Shown: positions 35,025 to 45,159, counted from the first letter of the stretch. The stretch: 64,000 nucleotides of DNA from Oscillospiraceae bacterium (GCA_018110985.1 JAGAWT010000010.1:1-64000); one strand, 5' to 3'. Notes: generated by a model not told the origin, from the letters alone. Translations and numbers: made by a program.

Positions 35025-35813
35025 ATGATACTTGATGACATAGTAGCAAGGCGCAGGGAGCAGCTTGAAAGGGAAAAGGCAGCAGTCCCTCCCGAAGAAA
35101 TGAAAAAAAAGGCGGAACTCCGGCTCTCGGAGCGCAGTCCCCTTTCCCTTGAGAGGGCGCTGAAAAAGGAGCGTCTGAGCTGCATCTGCGAGGTAAAAAA
35201 GGCATCTCCCTCAAAGGGGCTCATATGCGCCGATCTCCGCCCCGCAGAATTTGCGGCGGAATATGAAGCGGCGGGAGCGGATGCGGTTTCCTGCCTAACG
35301 GAGGAGTATTATTTCAAGGGTTCGTCGGAATACCTGAAGGAGATACGCCAAAGGATAAATATCCCCGTACTCAGGAAGGATTTCATATTCGACGAATATC
35401 AGGTCTTTGAGGCTGCTGCCATAGGTGCGGATGCGGTGCTGCTCATAGCAGCGGTGCTGTCTCACGCCGACTTTGACAGGCTCTTTTCACTTGCACGCTC
35501 TCTGGGACTGGGGGTCCTGGGGGAAATGCACACTGTTGAGGAAATGAAGACCTATGCAGCAGGCTGCAGCGGCATGGTGATAGGTGTCAACAACCGTGAC
35601 CTGAAGACCTTCAGGGTGGACTTATCCACCGCCGCAAGGCTCAGACCCTATGCCCCGGAGGGAACGGTGTTCGTTTCCGAAAGCGGTATCTCCACAAACG
35701 CAGACATGAGGGAAGTAAGGAAAAACGGCGCAGATGCGGTGCTCATAGGCGAGGTACTGATGCGGTCGGGGAATATCACCCAGAAGCTGAGAGAGCTGAG
35801 GCAGGGCGTATGA
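35025..35813 (+). CDS. trpC: Indole-3-glycerol-phosphate synthase
   Basis: 262 residues from the ATG at 35025 (GGTGGG just upstream; a GTG at 35016 is less likely). TIM-barrel motifs: CEVKKASPSKGLI, VSCLTEEYYFKGS, VLRKDFIFDEYQ, LIGEMH-like GVLGEMHTVEE, GVNNRDLKTFRVDL, FVSESGIS and VLIGEVLMRS. It closes the indole ring. Normal length, so no TrpF domain is fused to it. Its last 17 bases overlap another frame that continues as a chorismate-mutase-like fragment. Confidence 0.96.
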   Translation: MILDDIVARRREQLEREKAAVPPEEMKKKAELRLSERSPLSLERALKKERLSCICEVKKASPSKGLICADLRPAEFAAEYEAAGADAVSCLTEEYYFKGSSEYLKEIRQRINIPVLRKDFIFDEYQVFEAAAIGADAVLLIAAVLSHADFDRLFSLARSLGLGVLGEMHTVEEMKTYAAGCSGMVIGVNNRDLKTFRVDLSTAARLRPYAPEGTVFVSESGISTNADMREVRKNGADAVLIGEVLMRSGNITQKLRELRQGV

Positions 35814-35817
35814 CAGT

Positions 35818-35949
35818 GTGCAGGCAGTGGAAAGGGCAAAAGCGGCAGGTACGGACGAAAACGTAGTAAGAAGTGTTTACACTGCAATGATAAACGCCTT
35901 TATACAGACAGAAACAAATGAATTTGATGCGAAAGCGGGTAACATATGA
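35818..35949 (+). pseudogene. Remnant resembling the C-terminal half of a chorismate mutase
   Basis: Between trpC and trpB one frame, in +1 relative to trpC, is open from 35800 to TGA 35947-35949. From a GTG at 35818 it reads 43 codons. The VERAKAAGTDENVVRSVYTA then MINAFIQTETNEF order fits the last helices of AroQ/PchB-type chorismate mutase (A-x-x-x-G-x-D-x-x-x-V-x-x-V-Y-x-x-M-I-x-x-F-I). The first helix, with catalytic Arg/Lys, is absent. Its stop overlaps the trpB ATG in an ATGA pattern, as for a coupled operon gene. I read it as a decayed gene; it is too short to be an active mutase. Confidence 0.5.
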
Positions 35950-37130
35950 AAAAGGGCAGATTCGGAGAATTCGGCGGACAGTATGTGCCGGAAACGGTCA
36001 TGAATGCCGTAAGTGAGCTGGAGGAGGCTTACAACAGGTACAAGGACGACGGGGATTTCAAGGCAGAGCTGAGAAGGCTCTACAATGAGTATGCAAACCG
36101 TCCCTCTCTCCTTTACTATGCGGAGAATATGACAAAGGACCTGGGCGGTGCAAAGATATACATCAAGCGTGAGGATCTCAACCACACGGGTGCTCACAAG
36201 GTCAACAACTGTCTGGGGCAGATACTCCTTGCAAAGAAGATGGGCAAGAAAAGGATAATCGCAGAGACGGGAGCGGGTCAGCACGGTGTTGCCACTGCCA
36301 TGGTATGTGCCCTTTTCGGGCTGGAATGTGTGGTATACATGGGCGAGGAGGATACTAAGAGACAGTCTCTCAATGTGTACAGGATGGAGCTTTGCGGGGC
36401 TAAGGTGGTACCCGTGAAGAGCGGCACCTGCACTCTCAAGGATGCCATAAACGAGGCTATGCGTGACTGGTGCACCAATATCGAGAACACCTTCTACTGC
36501 ATAGGCTCCGTAATGGGTCCCCACCCTTATCCCACCATGGTGCGTGATTTCCAGAAGATCATCGGTGAGGAGATAAAGGAGCAGATGCTTGCGGCAGAGG
36601 GACGGCTCCCGGATGCGGTAGTTGCCTGTGTGGGCGGCGGCTCCAATGCCATGGGTGCCTTCTACGAATTCATAGAGGACAAGGAAGTGCGCCTTATAGG
36701 AGCGGAGGCGGCAGGCAGGGGGATAGATACTCCCGACACGGCTGCCACTCTTTCAAACGGCTCTCTCGGTATCTTCCACGGGATGAAATCCGTCTTTCTG
36801 CAGGATGAGTACGGGCAGATAGCCCCGGTCTACTCCATTTCCGCAGGCCTTGACTATCCGGGTATAGGTCCCGAGCACGCATGGCTCCACAGCACGGGCA
36901 GGGCGGAGTATGTGGCGGTCACCGACGAAGAAGCGGTCTCTGCCTTTGAGTACATGGCAAGGACGGAGGGCATCATCCCCGCCATAGAATCCGCTCATGC
37001 GGTGGCGGCTGCCCTAAAGGCGGCGCCCTCCATGAAGGGGAAGATAATGGTCATAAACCTTTCCGGCAGAGGGGACAAGGATGTTTATTCCGTTGCCCGT
37101 TACAGAGGGAAAGACATAAGCGAACAATGA
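35946..37130 (+). CDS. trpB: Tryptophan synthase beta chain
   Basis: 394 residues. PLP lysine in HTGAHKVNN (about residue 84); also [20 protein letters not shown] (phosphate-binding) and [15 protein letters not shown]. It condenses indole with serine. The ATG has no good ribosome site but overlaps the stop of the upstream remnant frame, so its translation seems to rely on coupling. It overlaps trpA by a further ATGA if the first trpA ATG is used. Confidence 0.97.
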   Translation: MKKGRFGEFGGQYVPETVMNAVSELEEAYNRYKDDGDFKAELRRLYNEYANRPSLLYYAENMTKDLGGAKIYIKREDLNHTGAHKVNNCLGQILLAKKMGKKRIIAETGAGQHGVATAMVCALFGLECVVYMGEEDTKRQSLNVYRMELCGAKVVPVKSGTCTLKDAINEAMRDWCTNIENTFYCIGSVMGPHPYPTMVRDFQKIIGEEIKEQMLAAEGRLPDAVVACVGGGSNAMGAFYEFIEDKEVRLIGAEAAGRGIDTPDTAATLSNGSLGIFHGMKSVFLQDEYGQIAPVYSISAGLDYPGIGPEHAWLHSTGRAEYVAVTDEEAVSAFEYMARTEGIIPAIESAHAVAAALKAAPSMKGKIMVINLSGRGDKDVYSVARYRGKDISEQ

Positions 37131-37144
37131 TGGGCAGGGATATT

Positions 37145-37930
37145 ATGAACAGGATAGACAGAAAATTCAACCAACTCAGGGAAGAAAACAAAAAGGCGCT
37201 TATCACCTTTATCACCGCAGGTGATCCCGACATGGACACCACTGTTGAGACCGTGCTTGAAATGTACAGCAGCGGAGCGGACATAGTGGAGCTGGGAGTG
37301 CCCTTTTCGGATCCCATTGCGGAGGGCGTGACCATACAGGAGTCATCTCTGCGTTCTCTCAAAGGAGGCACTACTCTCGACAGGATATTTGAGGCGGTGG
37401 AGAGGATAAGGGCAAAGACAGACGAGCCTCTTGTGCTTATGATGTACCTTAACACCATTTTTGTGTACGGCTGCGGGAAATTTTTTGAAAAGTGCAGTGC
37501 TTACGGTGTGGACGGTGTTATCGTTCCCGATATGCCCTATGAGGAAAGAGAGGAGATCCTTCCCTATTCCAAGAAGTACGGTGTATACAATATAAACCTT
37601 GTTTCTCCTGCCTCCCATGACAGGATAAAACGCATAGCCGCAGATTCCGAGGGCTTTCTCTACTGTGTTTCCTCCAATGGTGTCACGGGTGTAAGGAGCG
37701 AGTACAAGACAGACTTTGACAGCTTTTTCGGTCTTGTCAGGGAATACGCAAAATGCCCTCAGTGTGTGGGCTTCGGTATTTCGGGGCCGGAGCAGGCGAA
37801 AAAAATGTCCTCCTATTGTGACGGGGTCATAGTGGGCAGCGCCATTGTCCGCATAATGGCCGAAAAGGGCAGGGACAGTGCCGTACCCGTAGGGGAATTT
37901 GTTGGTTCCCTTCGTGACGGGATAAAATAA
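37145..37930 (+). CDS. trpA: Tryptophan synthase alpha chain
   Basis: 261 residues from the ATG at 37145, which follows GCAGGGA; the ATG at 37127 overlaps trpB (ATGA) and is an alternative. It cleaves indole-glycerol phosphate. Motifs: ITFITAGDPD, IVELGVPFSDPIAEG (catalytic Glu), VDGVIVPDMPYEE (catalytic Asp), FLYCVSSNGVTG and VGFGISGPEQ. The last gene of the trp operon; trpF is missing. Confidence 0.96.
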   Translation: MNRIDRKFNQLREENKKALITFITAGDPDMDTTVETVLEMYSSGADIVELGVPFSDPIAEGVTIQESSLRSLKGGTTLDRIFEAVERIRAKTDEPLVLMMYLNTIFVYGCGKFFEKCSAYGVDGVIVPDMPYEEREEILPYSKKYGVYNINLVSPASHDRIKRIAADSEGFLYCVSSNGVTGVRSEYKTDFDSFFGLVREYAKCPQCVGFGISGPEQAKKMSSYCDGVIVGSAIVRIMAEKGRDSAVPVGEFVGSLRDGIK

Positions 37931-37937
37931 GATGCCG

Positions 37938-37980
37938 AAGAAGACCTTACGGGATGATCCCCGGAAGGTCTTCTTTATGT
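37938..37980 (+). terminator. Intrinsic terminator of the trp operon
   Basis: AAGAAGACCTT (37938-37948) pairs with AAGGTCTTCTT (37965-37975), followed by TATGTTTTC. Confidence 0.85.
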
Positions 37981-38027
37981 TTTCATTGTTCCCCGGTCAT
38001 GGCAAAATGACCGTTTTTCCGCTTCTT

Positions 38028-38069
38028 ATACTGATCTCTGACCGATGTATAGACAAGAAACAAGCCGCA
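38028..38069 (+). repeat. Half copy (left arm) of the 105-bp inverted repeat, copy 4
   Basis: Matches the element from ATACTGATC through the second arm to CAAGCCGCA, then the similarity stops. The right half is missing. The remaining DNA of 37981-38272 holds only the ppk1 promoter. Confidence 0.8.
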
Positions 38070-38143
38070 TTATGCCGCTAAGATTATATATATTTGCATA
38101 GTAAGAAATAAAGGCTGCGGATATGGCTTGTATCCTATGACTA

Positions 38144-38172
38144 TTGACAAGGAATGAAAAATTTTGTATAAT
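38144..38172 (+). promoter_or_regulatory. Sigma-A promoter of ppk1
   Basis: TTGACA (38144-38149), 17 bases, TATAAT (38167-38172). This leaves an untranslated leader of about 95 bases. Confidence 0.9.
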
Positions 38173-38272
38173 ATATGTTGGACATCTTTGTGTTTGCTTA
38201 CGGGGATGTTTACTTTCTTGGGGACAGGCAGGGCTGCTGCTTTGTCTTATGCACCGATCAAGGGTAAATAAT

Positions 38273-40381
38273 ATGGATTGCTACGATAACAGAGAGCTGA
38301 GCTGGCTCAAATTCAATAAAAGGATACTGGCAGAGGCAATGGATGAAAGCGTCCCTCTGGGAGAAAGACTGCTCTTTGCTTCTATATACCAGACAAATCT
38401 GGATGAATTTTTCATGATAAGGGTGGGCACCCTTTTTGACAGGATGCTGGTGGATCCCGATTCAAAGGACAACAAGACGAACCTCACCCCGGAGGAACAG
38501 GTCTGCGCCATAAGAAAAGCAGTGGCGGAGCACTGTATAATAAGGGACAAGTGCTGGGCGGAGCTCCTGAGAGGACTGTCCTCCATGGGGGCGGAGCAGA
38601 TACGCCCCTCATCCCTCAGCGGCGATGAGGAAGCATATCTGAAGGCTTATTTTGATTCGGAGATACGCCCTCTTCTGACAGCGCAGGTGGTGGACAAGCA
38701 CCACCCCTTCCCGTTTCTGAAAAACAAGTCGATCTATGTCATAGCGCACCTGGAGACCAAAAATTCCGTAAAGCTCGGACTGGTGCCCCTCAGCAGCACA
38801 TTCCCCCGTATGATAATGCTTCCCGACAAGCAGAAGCTGCGCTTCATACTTGCGGAAGATGTGATAATGTACTTCATAGGGAGCATATTCGAGAATTACC
38901 GCATACCATCCAAGGCTATAATCCGCATAACGAGAAATGCGGACATAGAGATGGAGGAAGGTCTGTACGACCATGAGGTGGATCTGCGTGAGATAATGGA
39001 GCAGCTGCTTAAAAAGCGCAAGAAGCTGTCCCCCGTAAGGCTGGAGATGCAGGGAGATCTGGACGATGAGGCTACAAAACGGCTTCTGAAGCTGCTGGAG
39101 CTGGGTCCCGAAAATATTTTCAGAATGGTATCCCCTCTGGATCTTTCCTTTATATTCTCTCTGAGGAACCGTATGGAAAAGGCGCACCCCGAGGTGTTCT
39201 ACAAGCCCTTCTCCCCTCAGCGCAGCCCCGCCTTGTCTGCGGATCTGCCTGTCATACCCCAGGTGACCGCAAGGGACACCATGCTTTTCTACCCTTATGA
39301 GAGCATACGCCCCTTTATAAGGCTCCTGCATGAGGCTGCCAACGACCCTCAGGTAATGAGCATCAAGATCACTCTGTACAGGGTGGCAAGCAATTCAAAG
39401 GTGATAGAGGCTCTTATTAACGCCGCCGAGAACGGAAAGGACGTTTTTGTGCTCATAGAGCTCAGAGCCCGTTTTGACGAGGAAAACAACATCGGCTGCT
39501 CACGGCAGCTCGAAAGGGCAGGCTGCAAGGTGATGTACGGTCCGCAGGGGCTGAAGGTACATTCAAAGCTGCTGCTCATAACCCGCAAGGACGGAGCAAG
39601 ACTCCAGTACATAACCCAGATAGGCACGGGGAACTACAACGAAAAGACATCCGAGCTGTACACGGATCTGTCCCTCATCACCGCCGACAGGGATATAGGG
39701 ACGGAAGCAGCGGCGGTGTTCAACGCCCTGTCCATAGGCAACCTTATAGAGAACACCAACAAGCTCATGGTAGCCCCTCTTGCCCTGCAAAACAAGATAA
39801 TAGAGCGCATCGACAGGGAGATCGCCCTGGCGGAGAGCGGAGAGAAGGCGTATCTCGGCTTCAAGCTCAACTCCCTTACCGACAAGGTGCTCATGGACAA
39901 GCTAATTGAGGCAAGCTGTGCGGGAGTGCGCATAGAAATGGTGATAAGAGGCATAAACTGCCTTATACCCGGTGTCAGGGGAAAGACAGAGAACATCAGC
40001 GTCCGCAGCATAGTGGGCCGTTTCCTTGAACACTCCAGGATATATATTTTCGGTCAGGGAGACAGGCAGGAGGTCTTTATCTCCTCGGCTGATTTCATGA
40101 CAAGAAACACCGTCCGCAGGATAGAGGTGGCAGCACCCATTCTTTCGCCCCTTATCAGAAGGCGGGTCACCGACATTTTCAGCATCATGCTCCGTGACAA
40201 CACAAGGGCATGGACGGAACAGCCCGACGGCACCTACAAACGCATAGAGGAAAAGGAAGACAGACCTCTCATAGGTGCTCAGGATTACTTTATAACACAG
40301 GCACAGGAAGCGGCATTCATGGCCGCACAGAAAAAGCCCCTCCGTGTGAAGGCACGCAGGGTGAAAAGGAAGAAGGCATAA
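38273..40381 (+). CDS. ppk: Polyphosphate kinase 1
   Basis: 702 residues from the ATG at 38273 (MDCYDNRELSWLKFN, the normal PPK1 N-terminus); the longer frame begins in the promoter. PPK1 polymerises the gamma phosphate of ATP into polyphosphate at the membrane. Domain order: N domain (RELSWLKFNKRIL; TNLDEFFMIRVG), head domain, and C1/C2 phospholipase-D-like domains. The autophosphorylated His lies in GLKVHSKLLL; IGTGNYNEKT and the SADFMTRNTVRRIE segment are present. Confidence 0.96.
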   Translation: MDCYDNRELSWLKFNKRILAEAMDESVPLGERLLFASIYQTNLDEFFMIRVGTLFDRMLVDPDSKDNKTNLTPEEQVCAIRKAVAEHCIIRDKCWAELLRGLSSMGAEQIRPSSLSGDEEAYLKAYFDSEIRPLLTAQVVDKHHPFPFLKNKSIYVIAHLETKNSVKLGLVPLSSTFPRMIMLPDKQKLRFILAEDVIMYFIGSIFENYRIPSKAIIRITRNADIEMEEGLYDHEVDLREIMEQLLKKRKKLSPVRLEMQGDLDDEATKRLLKLLELGPENIFRMVSPLDLSFIFSLRNRMEKAHPEVFYKPFSPQRSPALSADLPVIPQVTARDTMLFYPYESIRPFIRLLHEAANDPQVMSIKITLYRVASNSKVIEALINAAENGKDVFVLIELRARFDEENNIGCSRQLERAGCKVMYGPQGLKVHSKLLLITRKDGARLQYITQIGTGNYNEKTSELYTDLSLITADRDIGTEAAAVFNALSIGNLIENTNKLMVAPLALQNKIIERIDREIALAESGEKAYLGFKLNSLTDKVLMDKLIEASCAGVRIEMVIRGINCLIPGVRGKTENISVRSIVGRFLEHSRIYIFGQGDRQEVFISSADFMTRNTVRRIEVAAPILSPLIRRRVTDIFSIMLRDNTRAWTEQPDGTYKRIEEKEDRPLIGAQDYFITQAQEAAFMAAQKKPLRVKARRVKRKKA

Positions 40382-40382
40382 G

Positions 40383-41642
40383 ATGGGACATAAGACCGCT
40401 TTCAGACCCGCAGACATCCTTATCCCCAAAAATGCGGATATGACCAGGTGGGCGTGCGTGGCGTGCGACCAGTACACCTCCGACAGGGATTACTGGGAAA
40501 AGGCGTCGGAGTTTGTGGGGGATGCCCCCTCCGCACTGAGGCTCATACTTCCGGAGGTATATCTCAACGACAAGGATGTGGGGGAGCGCATAGAGAACAC
40601 CCACAAAAAAATGGAGGAATACCTTTCCCGTGATATGTTCACCGAATACAGGGACAGCTTCATATATGTGCGGCGCACGGATTCTGTGGGCAAGGTGCGT
40701 GAGGGCATCGTCGGGATGATAGACCTGGAGGAATACGATTACAGCAAGGGCAGCACCACGCCTGTCAGAGCAACGGAGGCTACCGTGCCGGAGCGTATCC
40801 CCCCGAGACTGAAGATAAGAAACGGCGCTCCTCTGGAGCTGCCCCATATAATGATACTTATAGACGACCCGGAAAAGACGGTCATAGAGCCCCTTGCGGA
40901 GAAGTCCCTTGAAACGGTCTATGATTTCGACCTTTACGGAAAGGGCGGCCACATAGAGGGACGCCTTGTGGATAAGCAAAGTGCTGACAGGGTGGAGGAT
41001 GCCCTGTGTGCCCTTGGGGAAAAGGAGAGCTTTGAGAAGAGGACAGGCCTTCCGGGATATCCTGTGCTGCTTTATGCCATGGGCGACGGGAACCATTCCC
41101 TTGCCACTGCAAAGGCATACTACGAGCAGAAAAAGGCGGAGGGCACACTGAAAGAGAACGATCCCGCCCGCTACGCTCTCTGCGAGATAGTGAACCTTCA
41201 TTCACCCGCACTGGAGTTTGAAGCCATACACCGCATAGTTACGGGAATGGAGCCGGATAAGCTGTTCAATGACTACTTTGCCGATCCCATGGGGCTCGGC
41301 TCTGCCGATAAGGTAAGCCCCGATATGCGCATCACCCTTGCGGATGCAGAGGGAGAAAAGGAATATGGCATAACGACTCCCACGAGCAACCTTGCCGTAG
41401 GCTGCGTACAGCCTGCCATAGATGAAGCCGTGAAGGACGGCGCAGAGGTGGATTACATACACGGCAGAGAGGTCGTGACGGAGCTTGCAAAAAAGGGCGG
41501 CACGGGCATAATCCTGCCGGATATGCCCAAATCGGCTCTTTTCCCCGCGGTTATGATGAGGGGCTCTCTCCCCAGAAAGACCTTCTCCATGGGTCATGCG
41601 GATGACAAGAGGTATTATGTGGAGGCAAGAAGGATCACATGA
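40383..41642 (+). CDS. DUF1015 family protein
   Basis: 419 residues starting one base after ppk1 (GGAAGAAGGC upstream). The block PKNADMTRWACVACDQYTSDRDYWE near the N-terminus and YAMGDGNHSLATAKAYYE (with conserved GDGNHS) in the middle are those of the DUF1015 group, and FEAIHRIV and LPDMPKSALFP also fit. Function is not known for certain; some relatives are linked to amino-acid or SerK-like kinase activity. It overlaps the next gene by ATGA. Confidence 0.85.
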   Translation: MGHKTAFRPADILIPKNADMTRWACVACDQYTSDRDYWEKASEFVGDAPSALRLILPEVYLNDKDVGERIENTHKKMEEYLSRDMFTEYRDSFIYVRRTDSVGKVREGIVGMIDLEEYDYSKGSTTPVRATEATVPERIPPRLKIRNGAPLELPHIMILIDDPEKTVIEPLAEKSLETVYDFDLYGKGGHIEGRLVDKQSADRVEDALCALGEKESFEKRTGLPGYPVLLYAMGDGNHSLATAKAYYEQKKAEGTLKENDPARYALCEIVNLHSPALEFEAIHRIVTGMEPDKLFNDYFADPMGLGSADKVSPDMRITLADAEGEKEYGITTPTSNLAVGCVQPAIDEAVKDGAEVDYIHGREVVTELAKKGGTGIILPDMPKSALFPAVMMRGSLPRKTFSMGHADDKRYYVEARRIT

Positions 41643-42112
41643 TAGAATACAGAAAAGCAGCCCATGCGGACATACCGGTTATCATAGATATGCGCATAGC
41701 CTACATGGAGGAGACCCACCCGGACCTTACGGATGATGTCATCGAGGAGATAAGGGACAGGTCCAAGGGCTATTTCAGGGAGCACCTTAACCGTGACTGT
41801 GTGGTCTACCTTGCCTGCGACGGGGAAAATACGGTGGCTTGCGTGTTTTTCGTGCTGGTGAACAAGCCTGCCAGCCCCCTTTTCCTTACGGGAAAGACAG
41901 GCACCCTCATGAATGTGTTCACAAAGAAGGAGTACCGTCAGAAGGGCATAGCAAAGAAGCTCGTTTCCATGGTGATAGAGGATGGGAAGAAGTGGGATCT
42001 TTCCTACATAGAGCTGCGTTCCACCAACGACGGCTACCCGCTCTACAAAAGCCTTGACTTCATAGAGGACAAGTCGATCTATATGTCCATGAAGCTGAAG
42101 CTGGTAGAATAA
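41639..42112 (+). CDS. GNAT-family N-acetyltransferase
   Basis: 157 residues; the ATG overlaps the DUF1015 stop. N-terminal IEYRKAAHADIPVIIDMR, acetyl-CoA motif A as MNVFTKKEYRQKGIAKKLV, then ELRSTNDGYPLYKSLDF. Small-molecule or protein acetyltransferase with unknown substrate. Coupled to ppk1-DUF1015. Confidence 0.88.
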   Translation: MIEYRKAAHADIPVIIDMRIAYMEETHPDLTDDVIEEIRDRSKGYFREHLNRDCVVYLACDGENTVACVFFVLVNKPASPLFLTGKTGTLMNVFTKKEYRQKGIAKKLVSMVIEDGKKWDLSYIELRSTNDGYPLYKSLDFIEDKSIYMSMKLKLVE

Positions 42113-42154
42113 AGGATAAATACAGGATCGAATCATACAAAGGACAGGATCATT

Positions 42155-43357
42155 ATGAAAAAGAAGATGTTATTACCCCTTGCCCTTTCTGCCTTTCTGG
42201 CAGCAGGAGCCTTCAATGCCCCCGTTTTTGCGGATGAGCCAGCCCCTCAGCTGGTGGTGCCCGCCGGCAAAAGCGCATGGGAGACCTCTACGGAGGTAGT
42301 AAAGACCGTGAGCTCCTCCGACGGAGCGTACACAGTTTCCGCAAACTATACCGACCTTTACTACGGCACGGGCAGATCCCTTATACTGGATCTGAAAGCC
42401 AATTCCGTTTCCGGGGAGGTCAAGATCTCCTCTGTTACCGTACAGAGAAAGGTAAACGGCAAATGGGTAAAGGCAGCCGCCGACATCAAGGCGGGGCGGA
42501 AGATAAACAGGACATCCCTTACGGCTGCATCCCCCTCATCAAGGATAACCATCACTCCCGACCTTTACTTCAAGAAGGCGGCGGCAGGGGAGCACAGGGT
42601 AAGGATCACGCTGAAAGGCAGCGACGGAAAGGCAAGGACCCTTTCCTACAGCTTCAACATGATATCCAACGTGGATGTGGAGAATGCGGGAAAGGTCTAC
42701 GACCCCGTTTCCGTGAAGAAGATCTCCTTCAAGTGCACCCTCAATACCGAGTGTGAGCTTTTCCCGGAGGTAAACGAGCTGTATTACAAGAAAGGGAGCA
42801 AGTGGGTGCTCGTAAAGCCCCGTGACGGCGAGGAGACAGCCTCTGCCACCGAGACCGTATCAAGCGGCACATACACCTCCGTCCTCGATCTTACCCGCTA
42901 CAACACCGAGGAGCTCATATCGGGAAAGTACAAGGTGTACATCGGCGATGATACCCCCGTTGAATTTACGCTCCGCCGCCCCGTGGACATCAAGGCGGTG
43001 CAGGTGCGCACGAATGACGGCTCCACCATGGTGCAGCTCAGATTCACCAACCGCAGCGGAAAGAAGATCACCGTGAGCGAATACACCAAGCTGTGGAAGG
43101 CAAACACCAAGAGCGGCAAATGGGCATCCATCGCTCCGGTGGGCAGCATCTCCGAAAACCTTTCTGTATCCAGCGGAAAGTTCAGGACAAAGAACCTTGA
43201 TGTAACATCTGTTTTCGGCACCCTGCCCGTAGGCAGCTACCGCCTGAAGGTCACCACCTCCGGCGGAGAGAGCACCTATGCTTATTTCGACATAGTCGAG
43301 GGGGACGAAGGCGGCAGTCAGAGCAGCCTGAGCTTCGGAGAAGTGCCCGAGGTCTGA
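42155..43357 (+). CDS. Secreted protein with Big_14-like (Ig-like) repeats
   Basis: 400 residues. Signal peptide 1-27 (MKKKMLLPLALSAFLAAGAF to FADE). At least two beta-sandwich repeats (about 45-170 and 265-385), each with a V-x-x-R/W-x-x-G-K-W-x-x...L-P-x-G-x-Y/H-R pattern: KVNGKWVKA...AAGEHRVRITLKG and TKSGKWASI...LPVGSYRLKVTT. The pattern fits Big_14-type Ig-like domains. A third related segment (about 175-265) has GSKWVLVKP and SGKYKVYIG. There is no sorting signal. AAAGGACAGG upstream of the ATG. Role probably at the cell surface. Confidence 0.75.
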   Translation: MKKKMLLPLALSAFLAAGAFNAPVFADEPAPQLVVPAGKSAWETSTEVVKTVSSSDGAYTVSANYTDLYYGTGRSLILDLKANSVSGEVKISSVTVQRKVNGKWVKAAADIKAGRKINRTSLTAASPSSRITITPDLYFKKAAAGEHRVRITLKGSDGKARTLSYSFNMISNVDVENAGKVYDPVSVKKISFKCTLNTECELFPEVNELYYKKGSKWVLVKPRDGEETASATETVSSGTYTSVLDLTRYNTEELISGKYKVYIGDDTPVEFTLRRPVDIKAVQVRTNDGSTMVQLRFTNRSGKKITVSEYTKLWKANTKSGKWASIAPVGSISENLSVSSGKFRTKNLDVTSVFGTLPVGSYRLKVTTSGGESTYAYFDIVEGDEGGSQSSLSFGEVPEV

Positions 43358-43486
43358 TGCCGGAGCCGCAGGAGCTTTGGCAGGAAGGGGAGGCGGCATC
43401 CGCCTGTGAGGCTGAGGGCTCGCCGCCCCGAACAGAAAAGGCGCCGCAGGTGCGCCGAAATATATCACAAAGGAAGAGTACCGTAA

Positions 43487-43756
43487 ATGAGAGCAGTCAT
43501 AACAGTTATCGGCAGGGATGCCGTAGGTATACTTGCAAAGGTGAGCGGCATCTGTGCAGAGGCTCACGCAAATGTAACAGAGGTGACACAGAGCGTTTTG
43601 CAGGATATGTTCGCCATGATAATGCTGGTGGACATCAGCTCCCTCACAGTTGATTTTTCGGAGCTCCAGGACAGGCTCACGGGTCTGGGAAATTCCCTGG
43701 GCCTGCAAATACACACCATGCATGAGGATATCTTCAACACCATGCACAGCATTTGA
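43487..43756 (+). CDS. ACT-domain protein (UPF0237)
   Basis: 89 residues, AAAGGAAGAG upstream. Starts [22 protein letters not shown], the ACT amino-acid-binding fold with the glycine loop. The family is nearly always next to a UPF0210 gene, as here, 17 bases upstream. Probably a ligand-sensing partner. The 130 bases before it hold GGCGC-N7-GCGCC, a weak stem, and no gene. Confidence 0.92.
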   Translation: MRAVITVIGRDAVGILAKVSGICAEAHANVTEVTQSVLQDMFAMIMLVDISSLTVDFSELQDRLTGLGNSLGLQIHTMHEDIFNTMHSI

Positions 43757-43773
43757 GTTCGGGAGCTTTTGAA

Positions 43774-45129
43774 ATGATAAATGCATATGATATTTTAGAG
43801 ACCATCCGCATGATACAGGACGAATGCCTTGATATACGCACCATCACCATGGGCATTTCCCTTCTTGACTGCATAGGTCCCGACACGGAAAGAGCCTGCG
43901 AAAAGGTCTACGACAAGATCACCCGCTGTGCGGGGAAGCTGGTGCGCACAGGTGAGGAGATAGAAAAGGAATACGGCATACCCATTATCAACAAGAGGAT
44001 ATCCGTAACTCCCATATCCATGATATCCGCCTCCTCCGACGGAGATCCTGTCAGATTTGCCAAGACCATGGACAGAGCCGCAAAGGAATGCGGAGTAAAC
44101 CTTATAGGCGGTTACAGCGCTCTTGTACAGAAGGGCTTTTCTGCGGGGGACAAGGCTTTTATAGATTCTATCCCTGAGGCTCTTGCCTCCACGGAAAGGG
44201 TCTGCTCCTCTGTGAATATCGGCTCCACAAAGACCGGTATCAACATGGATGCCGTAAAGATAATGGGCAGGATAGTGCGTGAGGCTGCCGAAAAGACGGT
44301 GGACGACCGCTGCTTCGGTGCGGCAAAGCTGGTGGTATTCTGCAATGCGGTGGATGACAACCCCTTTATGGCGGGAGCTTTTCACGGTGTGGGAGAGCCT
44401 GACTGCATAATAAATGTGGGCGTTTCGGGTCCCGGCGTGGTACGCTCCGCACTCACCAAGTACCCCGATGCGGACATAAACCTTCTGGCGGACATCATCA
44501 AGAAGACCGCCTACAAGATAACGAGAGTGGGTCAGCTGGTGGGCGTCAGGGCTTCCGAAAAGCTGGGCGTTCCTTTCGGCATAGTGGATCTGTCCCTTGC
44601 GCCTACTCCCGCAGTAGGTGACAGCGTTGCCTACATCTTAGAGGAAATGGGTCTGGAAAAGTGCGGCTGTGCAGGTACCACAGCCTGCCTTGCCATGCTC
44701 AACGATGCCGTCAAAAAGGGCGGCGTGATGGCTTGTTCCCGCATAGGCGGGCTTTCCGGAGCCTTTATACCCGTTTCCGAGGATGCGGGGATGATAGAGG
44801 CTGCCCGTTCAGGCTCCCTGCTCATAGAAAAGCTGGAGGCAATGACCGCTGTGTGCTCCGTGGGGCTTGATATGATAGTCATACCGGGAGACACTCCTGC
44901 CGAGGTGATCTCCGGCATAATCGCCGACGAGGCTGCCATAGGCATGGTAAACTCCAAGACCACGGCTGTAAGGGTCATTCCCGCCATAGGTCATGAGGTC
45001 GGGGACGAGCTTGACTGGGGCGGGCTTTTCGGAAAGGGTCCCGTAATGAGCGTGAACCCCTATTCACCGAAAAAATTCATCAACAGGGGCGGACAGATAC
45101 CCGCACCCCTCCATAGTCTGAAAAATTAA
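43774..45129 (+). CDS. PFL-like family protein (UPF0210)
   Basis: 451 residues from the ATG at 43774 (CGGGAG upstream); the TTG at 43753 is less likely. Landmarks: [71 protein letters not shown]-like [27 protein letters not shown] and [17 protein letters not shown]. The family resembles pyruvate formate-lyase structurally but lacks its glycyl-radical motif. Function unknown; paired with the ACT protein. Confidence 0.92.
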   Translation: MINAYDILETIRMIQDECLDIRTITMGISLLDCIGPDTERACEKVYDKITRCAGKLVRTGEEIEKEYGIPIINKRISVTPISMISASSDGDPVRFAKTMDRAAKECGVNLIGGYSALVQKGFSAGDKAFIDSIPEALASTERVCSSVNIGSTKTGINMDAVKIMGRIVREAAEKTVDDRCFGAAKLVVFCNAVDDNPFMAGAFHGVGEPDCIINVGVSGPGVVRSALTKYPDADINLLADIIKKTAYKITRVGQLVGVRASEKLGVPFGIVDLSLAPTPAVGDSVAYILEEMGLEKCGCAGTTACLAMLNDAVKKGGVMACSRIGGLSGAFIPVSEDAGMIEAARSGSLLIEKLEAMTAVCSVGLDMIVIPGDTPAEVISGIIADEAAIGMVNSKTTAVRVIPAIGHEVGDELDWGGLFGKGPVMSVNPYSPKKFINRGGQIPAPLHSLKN

Positions 45130-45159
45130 AGAGAAAGAGAAAGAAGTCGGATAAGAGCC

